From contig CM077598.1 of the NCBI GenBank assembly GCA_039654915.1, positions 76,288,041 through 76,352,040 on the forward strand: 64,000 nucleotides of DNA, in the 5' to 3' direction. This DNA comes from Aquilaria yunnanensis. Its lineage: Eukaryota; Streptophyta; Magnoliopsida; Malvales; Thymelaeaceae. The first letter of the stretch is position 1, and every line of letters starts with the position of its first letter. Position numbers and translations under genes: made by a program. The notes under the pieces were generated by a model. That model worked only from the letters and a program-made list of their open reading frames with translations. It did not search any database and had not been told where the DNA came from. Below, one piece after another: positions 55,983 through 64,000 of the stretch.

Positions 55983-58331
55983 CTAGGGAGAGCCGGGCGG
56001 ACGAAGACCAGGAAGCTTCAGATGCTCGACCCTGGACCACTGCCACCGAGGTCCCTCAGGAATATTTAGGCCCTCCAGAAAAGAGAGGTCCAAATCTGGG
56101 AACCTCTGCAGCACCTGGTGCCGAGCGAGGCAGAAGCCGTCCTGAAAGGCGACCTTGGCCATGTCGTCAGAAGTACGTTTTTGAATGCCAAGGACATTGA
56201 CCTCGTCCCTCAGCTCAGCAACCTCCTCTTCGAGCTCGCTTATCCCCAGCATCTCTCCGGACTCCTTCTTCAGAGCCTCGACCTCGGCTTGAAGAGCAGT
56301 GTTCTCGTCCGTCAACCTCGACGCAAGACTGTCGGAAACAGCCTTGTCCTTGACAAGATCTTCATTGGCGGCAAGCAGCTCCTTTACTTCGTCGCCGAGG
56401 TCGGCAATCTTCCGGGAGGAGTCCTTTTCAAGTTCTTCTCTTTTCTTCGAGAACTCCTCCCGAACGGCAGCAAGTTGCTGAGAACAATCCGCTGTCAGCT
56501 GCTGGTTGCTGGCGATCACCTTCGCAAGCGAAGCCTTCGCTTCACTGAGTTCCCGCGAAGTCGCATCCTTGGAGGCAGCCTGTCTGGCCACCCGAACTCG
56601 GAGATAACCAGCGTACTCCAGCAGCTACGGCAAGGCAAAAGTCCAGGTTAGTACAAGTCTAAACACTTAGAAAATTGAGGAAAAAAGTGTAAAGACTATA
56701 CCTGAGCAGGATGCTCGGTGACTTTTGCGGCGAGGGTATTATCCCCCGGGTGAGCCGTCGCAATGGCCCGGAAGGAGGCATCAGTGGTCATCCCCTTCCA
56801 AATCTCTTTGGTCATCTTCGAACAATCGTCGGAGAACAGATTCATATCCTCCGTGATTGTCCAAAAGGGCTCCAAGGGGATCTTCCCCTCAGGGATTGTG
56901 GCATCGCGCAGGGCCCGTTTCCTCTCATGAATGGCCCTCCAGCCAACAGTAAGAGGCTCCCCTGAAAGTGAGAAGGAAGTTAGGAGCAAAAGAAAAATTC
57001 GCGAAAGGAAAAGGAGCTGAACTTCGGCTAAAGACATACCTGGAGGAACCTCGGAGACAGTGTCCTCGGGATCCTCGGGCCCCTCGGAAGAAAGACCCTT
57101 ACCCTTCTGCCGGTACCGCTCCTCGGCGGTGGGTACTTCTACCACTACAGTGTTTCTGGGGGCCTCGAGGTCGGGAGGAGGCACCTCGGCGGAAGTACCG
57201 GGGACCTCGGCCGGTGGAATTTCAACAAGACCAGCGTCTTCGCCAGCTTCTTCTTCCAAAAGCTCTGGCTGAGAAGGCTGGAGAGCCTTCCTAGCTCGCT
57301 TCGCCGAGGGTCCCGCCCCTGTCGTCTTCCTTCTTCGGGAAGCCGCCTTCTTTGTCTGCTCCCCCTTCTCCACTTGGCCAGAAAAGAGGGCCTTGTAATA
57401 AGCGGCAGCCCCATCGCCCATCTCTGAAAAAGAGAAGAAATATCAGCGTAAGTCCGAGGAAAAAGTATAAAGGGATGGAAGATTACTCACTTTCGGCAAA
57501 AGTTTCGAAAGAAGTCTCCCCCTTAAGGAGCTTGACCAGCCAGGAGTCCTTCCCGGCGATGGCGGGAGCGGGCATATTGAGGTCGGTCACGTGCTCCTTA
57601 ACCACTTTCAGCTCCCGAAGGACTTCTTCGGTCATCAACCTCCAGTTGATAGGAAAGGGGTAAAGAGCACGAGGAGAGACCTCGGGAGCCCAGTCAGCGA
57701 CTGCCCGAATGCGGGCGTCGAAATCCGCGAACACGGAAGCCAACGGTGGGGTCAGCAACATCCTCGAATCAACGACGTCTGCGTTCAGCACTCCCTGAGC
57801 CCATCTGGTCGGGACACCAGACCAGTTCTTATCCACCTTGAGGAAAAAGAACTTAGGCTGCCACCCCCGCCAGCTATCCTTCGTGTCGAAGGTGAAGGTG
57901 AATTTTTTGCTCCCGGATCCCCGAGGCAGCAGAAAATAGAAGCCACCCTTCGGGACCACATAGAGCTTGTAGTACTGCATGAAAATGATGAAGTGGGGCT
58001 CTATCCCAAACACGCCACACATGCAGAGGTAGGCCTTAAAATAGCAGTACGCGTTCGGGGGAAGCTGGTTCACAGCAATGCCATGGAATTGGCAGAACTC
58101 GCAAACCACCTTCGGGGGAGGATACCGAAGACCGGCCTTCAGTTGGGCTCGGAAGACGGTAACCTCGTCGCCACGGTTTGAAAAAGCAAAATGGCTAGAA
58201 CGAGGCAGTCTGGTCACAGCGTAAGACGGAAGAAAGAATTTTTTCTTTCACCTCTCTAGTTTTTCGGGGGTGGTACAGCAAGGATGGGCCAGAAGAGGTT
58301 TCCAGCTCTCGGGAACAGGCATCGCAGACAT
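55983..58331 (-). pseudogene. N3 antisense gene, four exons, one nonsense codon
   Basis: Inferred exons are 58331-57491, 57423-57040, 56961-56702 and 56624-55983, same lengths and phases as N1 (709 codons with stop). N-terminal domain, E/P-rich exon 2 and C-terminal coiled coil as in N1. The only break is TGA at 58250-58248 (codon 28; TGG in N1, E1 and E2), in the LERWKKKFF stretch. At codon 61 it has the normal CGA, unlike N1. N1 and N3 were therefore inactivated independently. Confidence 0.82.
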
Positions 58332-58618
58332 GAAAAAGAGTTTGAGATGGAAAAGAAAATAGTTTCCAGAAAAAACTCAGAAGACGAGTTTGAAAAAAAC
58401 AACAGTTTTCCAGAAAAACTCAGAAAAACAGAGGAATCAAGTACTCTGGAAATCAAAACCCACCAAAAGATTTGCCTGAGGACGCCGTCGTGAAAGTTGG
58501 TAGGAATAAGCTCTGATTAAAGAAGCTCCGCCACAGAAAGCAAGATAAAATGCAAGAACAGAGGGCAGAGCAGAAAAAGAGCAGAAAAACAGTAAGTGGG
58601 ACTTATGATAGAATGGGC

Positions 58619-58762
58619 TATTTATAGGCCAAAGGTGGGTAACCGAAAGAACATCATAAGTACCCATTGGAGGCGAACCGTCGCCGTAACTGCCCGCTGC
58701 ACCCGAAAAGGCGTGCCCTCTGTAAATGACGCGCCTCTCCTCCAATGGCAAGAAGCCACGTG
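58619..58762 (-). promoter_or_regulatory. Promoter of the N3 antisense gene
   Basis: G-box CACGTG 58757-58762, palindrome GGCGA-N4-TCGCC 58672-58685, TATA box TATAAATA 58619-58626, all on the minus strand with the same spacing as N1 and E1. Confidence 0.75.
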
Positions 58763-58920
58763 TCAACCGCTGCGCAGAAATGGGGGACGTGCCTCCCCAA
58801 ACGTGCCTGGAAAACCGGGACACGCCTCCTGATTGGGACACGTCGTTTGACATCCCTGAGAAATGGAGACGCGCCGCTCAGTCTGACACGCTTGGCCATC
58901 AGACCTGCAGAAATAAAAAA

Positions 58921-59140
58921 GCAGGCCACCTCGAGGACACCAAGAGACAGGCTATGGCTGAACAGCCCATGACTTTTGGGCAAGAGGTGTATCTTCGGTA
59001 CAGGCTTTGCCTCGGAGACACCAAAGAATAGGCCAAAGCCGAACAGCCCAGACCCTCAGGCAAAAGGTGCGACCTCGGAACAGGTTATGCTTCCCAACAA
59101 GACTCCCAACGGCAACCTCGGAAAGAGATGCAAACCGAAG
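58921..59140 (-). repeat. ~80-bp tandem repeats upstream of the N3 antisense gene
   Basis: Units at about 58921, 58980 and 59060, copy of the N1 array. Confidence 0.72.
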
Positions 59141-59156
59141 TCTTCACTTCGGCTTT

Positions 59157-59171
59157 CCAGAGGGGGGCATG
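59157..59171 (+). other. N3 polypurine tract
   Basis: CCAGAGGGGGGCATG directly before the 3' LTR. Confidence 0.82.
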
Positions 59172-60038
59172 TGATAGCCAAAGGCTGTCGCCTCAATCTG
59201 GCCGAATACCCTGCCACAACAACGGCCAGAAGAACTGGCGCTTCCCGGGAATAGGTGGAATCATGCACCTCGGGAGATAGCCTGAGAGCTCCGAGCCTCG
59301 GCACGCCAGTAAAACTTGAGGACTCCATTCGCCCCCCAAGGTTGTGAACAACGCGCCTTCGGAAAAGTGGCACCAGACATTGCTGCCCGAATATGATATC
59401 CCCGAAGGCGGAACCCCCTGGAACTAGGAACCCCCGAACTGAGGGTAGGCTTCCCGAAGAGGCTCTGACCGAACTAGAGGACGACCTCGCCCAGGGACCT
59501 CGGGAGTACGGCAGGCGCATTTAAGGAAGCATTTAAGGAAGCCTCTGACACGTCCCACCACAGACGTAAAAAGTCGCCCTGACGCGCAGACGCCATCAGA
59601 ATCATATCATGGCCCGTCTCAGCACAAGGCTCGAGGCCATCTAGTTACCAACTATCTGTCCCCTACGCCCAAACGTTCAGGAGCATCCGACCGCACACGT
59701 GTCATGATCTGAACGGGCTAGGTATTCCTATATATACAGGAAATAAATACTTGACAGGAGGTTGGCAGGCCGGAGATACAGCTCCCATACTCTGAGAAGA
59801 TACCAGGCGAGACTTTTCTGCCTTTCTCTTTGAGCTAGTGACTTTCTCCTTCTTCCGGCCACCACTGACTTGGGCGTCGGAGGCTCCCCCCCCGGAAAAA
59901 CACTCCGGGGGCCTCCTAACCCTGTTTACCAGTTTTCCAGGTACTCTCCTTGAGGCGATCCACCTTCCAGGCGTTCTTCCTCCTAGAAGTCTCCTCAACA
60001 GTCATCATGACTCACAACGATGAGGCCCTGGGCCATCA
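59172..60038 (+). repeat. N3 3' LTR
   Basis: 867 bp; G-box CACGTG intact at 59696-59701 (mutated in the 5' LTR). About 6 differences from 48877-49743. Confidence 0.93.
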
Positions 60039-60189
60039 CTCTCCACCGATGACAGTGCGCCAGGTGTCAACCGCCGCGCCAAAATAGGGGACACGTCTTC
60101 TGACATCCCTAAAAAACTCGGACGCGTCGCTCAGACTGACACGCTTGGCCATCAAACGCGACGCTACACAGACCTGCAAAAGCAAAGAA

Positions 60190-60400
60190 GCAGGTTGCTT
60201 CGAAGACACCCAAAGATGGGCTTTGGCCGAACAGCCCATACCTTCGGGCAAGAGGTGTATCTTCGGCACAGGCTTTGCCTCGGAGACACCAAAAAATAGG
60301 CCAAGGCCGAGAAGCCCGCACTTTTGCGCAAGAGGTGTACCTTCGACACAGGTGTTACTCTCTATAGACTCCCAAAGAACATCCTCGGAAAGAAAACAAA
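60190..60400 (-). repeat. ~80-bp tandem repeats upstream of the E0 antisense gene
   Basis: Units at about 60190, 60248 and 60328 (GCAAGAGGTGTATCTTCGG type, 80-bp period between the last two), now separated from the antisense gene by N3. Confidence 0.72.
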
Positions 60401-60424
60401 ACCGAAGTCTTCACTTCGGCTTTT

Positions 60425-60438
60425 TGAAGGGGGCCATG
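60425..60438 (+). other. E0 polypurine tract
   Basis: TGAAGGGGGCCATG directly before the E0 3' LTR. Confidence 0.8.
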
Positions 60439-61297
60439 TGATACCCAAAGGACTATCGCCTCCACCTGGCCGTACTTCCTGCCACCAGAATGGCCAGGAG
60501 ATCTGGCGCTACCCGGAAAAAGGTGGGATCACACACCTTGGGGAAAAGCCGAAGAGCCCGAGCTCGGCACGCCAGGGAACCTGAGGATACTATTAGCCCC
60601 CCCGAGGTAGTCAACAGACCGCCTTCGGAAAAGTGGCACCAGCTAGGGTGGGCCGAACATGATCTTCCCGAAGGCGGAACTCCCTGAATCTGGGAACCCC
60701 CGAACTAGGGGCATGTTTCCAGAAGTGGCACGGTCCGTACTAGAGTACGACCTCACCCAGGGACCTCGGGAGTACGGCAGGAGCATTTAAGGAAGCCTCT
60801 GACATGTCGCCCACAGACGTCACAAGCCGCCTCAAACGGCGCTCTGACACACCGACGCCATCAAAGTCACATCATGGCCCGTCTCGGCTCAAGGCTCAAG
60901 GAAGCCTGCCACCAGCTACTTGTCCTTTACGCCCAGACATTCAGAGAACATCCGACCGAACACATGTCACAATCTGAACGGGCTGGACACCTCTATAAAT
61001 ACCAATGAATACACCCTGGCAAACGGCTGGCAAATATCCTGACTCCTCACTCTGAGAAAATACGACCAGGCGAGTTCACTGAACCCCTCAGTGCTATTTC
61101 CTCTGGCTTCTCTCAGCACCACTGACTTGGGCGTCGGAGGCTCCTCCCCGGAAAAACATCCCGGGGACCTCTTATCCCACTTTTTCTGAACATCTCAGGC
61201 ACTCTCCCTTGGGCAAACCGGCCACCAGGTGTTCTTCCTCTCCGGGAGTCCCTCCATCAGTCACCATGACTACCAACGATGAAGCCCATGGGCATCA
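60439..61297 (+). repeat. E0 3' LTR
   Basis: 859 bp, TGATACCC to GGGCATCA, TATA box TATAAATA at 60994-61001. Its G-box is CACATG. About 39 differences from the rejoined 5' LTR. Confidence 0.92.
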
Positions 61298-61302
61298 CTA
61301 CT

Positions 61303-61821
61303 AACCCCTGAGTTAGAAACGAGGTTTGATGACTTTGACAACCGCATTCGCGCTGTCGCGGACTTGGACCTCGAGGTCCCTCCTCGTTCCTTGCACTCTT
61401 TTCCCATCAAGTGGAACTTCATGACCAAAGAGGTTCTTCCGGAGTTAAGGGTAATTAAGGAACATAAGATCGACCTGGACACGCCGAAGCCTGCTTGGGA
61501 CGGGAAAAAGGCGTGGCTAGTGATGCTTTTTTGGCCCGAGCTCACATACTAGGGCCTTGTGGAGAGAAAGTTATCTTCCAGATTTTGTTATATGCACTCC
61601 TCTAGACTTACACTGATGTCTTTCCTTTTTCAGAGATGGGTGATCAATCCGCTGCCTTCTACAAGTCCTTCTTCCTTGGGCAGGCTGAAAAGGGGAAGCA
61701 ACAAAGGAAGAAAGCTGCCCCGAAGAGAAAAAGATGGCTGGGGGAGGGCCATCTTTGGCAAGGAAGAAGGCTAAGGAGGATCCTCTTCCCCCCCCCTCCT
61801 GAAGGCGATGTGGAGGTGTAG
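61303..61821 (+). pseudogene. H antisense gene, rest of exon 1 and part of exon 2
   Basis: Resumes with T-P-E-L-E-T-R-F-D-D-F. It has TAG in the E-E-I-S-F-E region at about 61550. Exon 1 ends near 61569, where the donor has lost GTGA compared with E1. Intron 1 ends in TTTTTCAG at 61633, and exon 2 starts with M-G-D-Q-S-A-A-F-Y-K. The gene then joins RNase H sequence on the other strand near 61822, so exons 3 and 4 are deleted. Confidence 0.75.
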
Positions 61822-61839
61822 GACCAGACTTTCGTTTGT

Positions 61840-62527
61840 GCCGACCCACCCTCAGAGTCGGTGGTCAGCTCGACTCCATGGAGCCCTACTACCAACGTGA
61901 CTTCAGCATCCTTGATTCTCAGGATTTCGACGATGAAGTCTGCCAATGCTTGGGCCTTTATTGCCTTTCTTGGCTCATAAGTGATGTCATATTCTCCGAG
62001 CTCGATACACCATTTTGACAACCTTCCCGAATGCTCTACCTTTTTCATTATGTCACATAGAGGTAGGTTGCTTCAGACGATAATGGGATGTCCTTGGAAG
62101 TAGGGCCGTAGCCTTCTGCCCGCAAGCACTAAGGCATAGATGGCTTTTTGGAGTAATGGGTACCTGACCTCGGCACCATGCAAGGACTTGCTCAAATAGT
62201 ATACTGGCCACTGCCTCCCACCCTCTTCTTTCACTAGGACTGAACTCACAGCTTTTTCAATGACGGCGAGGTAGAGGATGAGAGGTTCTCCTTCCTGAGG
62301 TTGCCGAAGTGTTGGCAGATGGGTTAGGTAACTTTTAAGCTCGTCCTAAGCTTTCTGGCATTCTGGGTTCCAAGGGTGCTCTTCAACTCCATAGTTGCCT
62401 TCGCTCTTGGGTGTTTTAGTAAGCACCTTGAAGAACGGTTGACATCGATCACCGTACCTGGAGATGAACCTACTAAGGGAAGTGATTCTTCCTGTTAGCC
62501 TTTGTATATCTTTGATGGTTGCAGGTG
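61840..62527 (-). pseudogene. H RNase H remnant
   Basis: First RNase H on the minus strand with SKSLHGAEVRYPLLQKAIYAL, RLRPYFQ, SGRLSKWCIELGEYDITYE and RKAIKAQALADFIVEI. It is separated from RT by a TAG (62529-62531) and carries other breaks near 62350. The second RNase H and integrase that should follow are absent. Confidence 0.78.
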
Positions 62528-62528
62528 T

Positions 62529-63341
62529 TCAGAAATCTAGCAGGGCTTTGACCTTTTTGGGTTTGGCGTCTATCCCCCTTTCTGATACCATAAACCCGAG
62601 GAACCTCCCTGCATTTACTCTGAACACGCCCTTCTCGGGATTAAGGTGAATGCCGAACTCCCGAAGATGTTGAAAGGTCTCATTTAAGTCGTCGATATGA
62701 TTGCTAGGCAATCTGTTCTTAACTATCATATCATCGACATATGCCTCCATGTTTCTCCCAATTTGAGAGTCGAACACTTTATTCATCAACCTCTGATAGG
62801 TAGCCCCTCCATTTTTAAGCCCGAAGGGCATTCTGACATAGCAGTAGGTACCGTCATTGGTGACGAAGGCAGTTTTTTCTTCATCTTCAGGGTTCATCCG
62901 AATTTGACGATATCCACTGAAGGCATCAAGGAAATTGAGAAGACCATATTCGGCGGTTGAATCCACCAATTGGTCTATAGCTGGCAAAGGGTAGGAGTCC
63001 TTTGGACAAGCATTGTTCAGGTTCCGAAAGTCAATGCACATTCGGAGCTTTTCACTCCCTTCCTTTGTTGCGATGACCACGTCGCTAAGCCATTCGGGGT
63101 ATTTAACATCTCTTATTACCCCTGCCTCCATTAGATGCCAAACCTCAGCTTTAACGAAGGAATTCTTATGAGATGATAGGTTCCATTTTTTCTGCCGCAT
63201 CAGTTTGGCGTTCGGGCGGACTTTGAGGCTATGGTGGATTATGCTGGGGTTGACCCCAGGCATGTCTTTCGGAGAGTAGGTTAATAGATCTTTGTTCATT
63301 AATAAGAAAGATACAGGCCTGTCTTTGTCACCCTTGGCCAA
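62529..63341 (-). pseudogene. H reverse transcriptase
   Basis: Open for 270 codons with KEGSEKLRMCIDFRNLN, LDAFSGYRQIRM, PFGLKNGGATYQ and the catalytic YVDD at 62741-62730. It ends at TAG after KVKALLDF. This RT is fairly divergent from the E/N families (for example GRFLGFMVSERGIDAKPKK). The link to protease (63342-63464) contains stops. Confidence 0.82.
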
Positions 63342-63464
63342 TTTTTTCCCTACTCAGGTGTTCCAGCCGGGGACCAACTCTACATCTTCCATCTCGACTT
63401 TTTCCAGCTCTTCTGCTTCCTCTCTTGTGGTCGCTTTGCCTGTCGTGATAGCTTTTTCCGTTGC

Positions 63465-64000
63465 CTAAGTCTGTATTTGGACCTTGGCCGGGCTTTGTCT
63501 AGCCCTTGTGAAGACCTTCCTGACTTCGGCTTGGTCAATGAAGATCTCTGCATCTCCTTCTTTGGTTGCGAAGGTGACCATCAAGTACTTCACATCTGGG
63601 CGGATGTGGAGATTTCCTTGAGTTTGCCTCTCAAGGATAGCGTTGTATGACGAGGGTATGATGATGATGATGAATCTCATCATTACAGAGGCAAATAGCT
63701 CTTCCCGATTCTGAGGCGAGGTCCCCTTCAGCATCAGAGGCAAATCGATGCATCCGAGGACTGGGGGCTCGGATGGCCCAACCCCAAAGGTGGGGGAATT
63801 GATTGTGTTAAGGTCGCCCCTTGAAATGCCTAGTTTAGGCAGCAGATGTGAAAAGAGGACATCAGTGTTGGAGCCGTCATCCAGGAGTACTCTTTTGACA
63901 TCCCAACTCCCTATCCTTGCAGTGACAAGGAGTGGGTCATCGTGGGGGAACTTTACCATGGACCCGTCCCTGCAAACAAGCCTGTTCGGCGAGTTCCTGT
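63465..64000 (-). pseudogene. H protease region, continuing past the window
   Basis: The protease has active-site motif DDGSNTDVLFSHLLPKLG and the conserved PSSYNAIL, GNLHIRPDVKYLMVTFATKEG and FIDQAEVRKVF segments. An I-rich stretch (IIIII before PSSYNAIL) reflects a local ATG/ATT expansion at about 63658-63670. It ends at TAA/TAG-type stop 63465. Sequence from 63959 to 64000 is the upstream linker. Confidence 0.8.

Larger units (their letters stand above)
48877..60038 (+). mobile_element. Element N3: nearly intact Tat-type Ty3/gypsy element
   Basis: 11,162 bp flanked by CTCTC at 48872-48876 and 60039-60043. LTRs are 867 bp with about 6 differences by eye. Same family as N1 (near-identical from the antisense gene through the LTR, offset 27419-27420 bp). 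Gag-pol is broken only by a one-base insertion at about 50670 and TAG at 54588; the antisense gene has one TGA. It is the best reference copy in the window. Confidence 0.93.
2838..61297 (+). mobile_element. Element E0: Tat-type Ty3/gypsy element, itself hit twice
   Basis: E0 is a plus-strand element flanked by the target duplication CTACT at 2833-2837 and 61298-61302. Removing the composite E1-E2 from its 5' LTR and N3 from its 3' region leaves about 10.4 kb. The rejoined 5' LTR (2838-3364 plus 40268-40599) and the 3' LTR (60439-61297) are both 859 bp. I count about 39 differences by eye (about 4.5 %), making it the oldest insertion with both LTRs visible. Gag-pol and the antisense gene both carry several stops, so it is inactive. 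Confidence 0.92.
610..64000 (-). mobile_element. Element H: outermost Tat-type Ty3/gypsy element, truncated by window edge
   Basis: This minus-strand LTR retrotransposon is the host of the whole nest. The left end is its 3' LTR (610-1468), then the polypurine tract, the plus-strand antisense gene (from 2239), the E0 insertion (2838-61302 including the target duplication), the rest of the antisense gene, then RNase H, RT and protease on the minus strand. Gag and the 5' LTR lie beyond 64000. An internal deletion near 61822 removed integrase, the second RNase H and the 3' half of the antisense gene. H is older than E0, which is inserted in it. Confidence 0.85.

Overview
This 64 kb window is plant nuclear DNA made almost entirely of nested LTR retrotransposons. 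I see no host protein gene and no RNA gene. The organism is a flowering plant, probably a eudicot. The evidence is a Ty3/gypsy Tat/Ogre-type pol order (PR-RT-RNaseH-second RNaseH-INT), an antisense 'putative gypsy-type transposon' gene beside pol, and short GT-AG introns of 67-87 bp. The species cannot be named from the sequence.

The nest resolves cleanly because every internal junction has a 5-bp target-site duplication (TSD). Position 1-436 is the end of an LTR (element X). 437-609 is the only unassigned DNA. Element H (minus strand) starts at 610 and runs off the right edge. E0 (plus, 2838-61297, TSD CTACT) sits in the antisense gene of H. A tandem composite E1-E2 (minus, 3365-40262, TSD CACGT, LTR-body-LTR-body-LTR) sits in the 5' LTR of E0. 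N3 (plus, 48877-60038, TSD CTCTC) sits in E0 just upstream of E0's antisense gene. N1 (plus, 16631-32618, TSD CTACT) sits in the antisense gene of E2. N2 (plus, 20759-26271, TSD ATTAC) sits in the second RNase H of N1. N2 is a gag-only element of a different lineage. LTR differences counted by eye give the order of events: E0 about 4.5 %, E1-E2 LTRs about 1-2.4 %, N1 and N3 about 0.7 %, N2 about 0.2 %.

All Tat-type elements here share one plan. The order is LTR, primer-binding site read through by the gag frame, gag-pol, a short-repeat array, the 3' end of an antisense gene, its introns and promoter, an ~80-bp repeat array, polypurine tract, LTR. The antisense gene has four exons (exon 1 is 841 bp in every E/N copy). 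Its protein of about 710-725 residues has an N-terminal domain resembling the Pfam family 'putative gypsy-type transposon' and a C-terminal coiled coil. Its promoter holds a G-box-type site 136-137 bp upstream of the TATA box and a GGCGA-N4-TCGCC palindrome about 56 bp upstream, with spacing kept across four families.

No element is fully intact. N3 is closest, with one frameshift and one stop in gag-pol and one stop in the antisense gene. E1 and E2 have lost the RT catalytic motif and parts of both RNases H and integrase through shared deletions, yet each antisense gene has only one nonsense codon (E2's copy is also split by N1). N2 carries one 893-codon frame with a gag domain and no pol.
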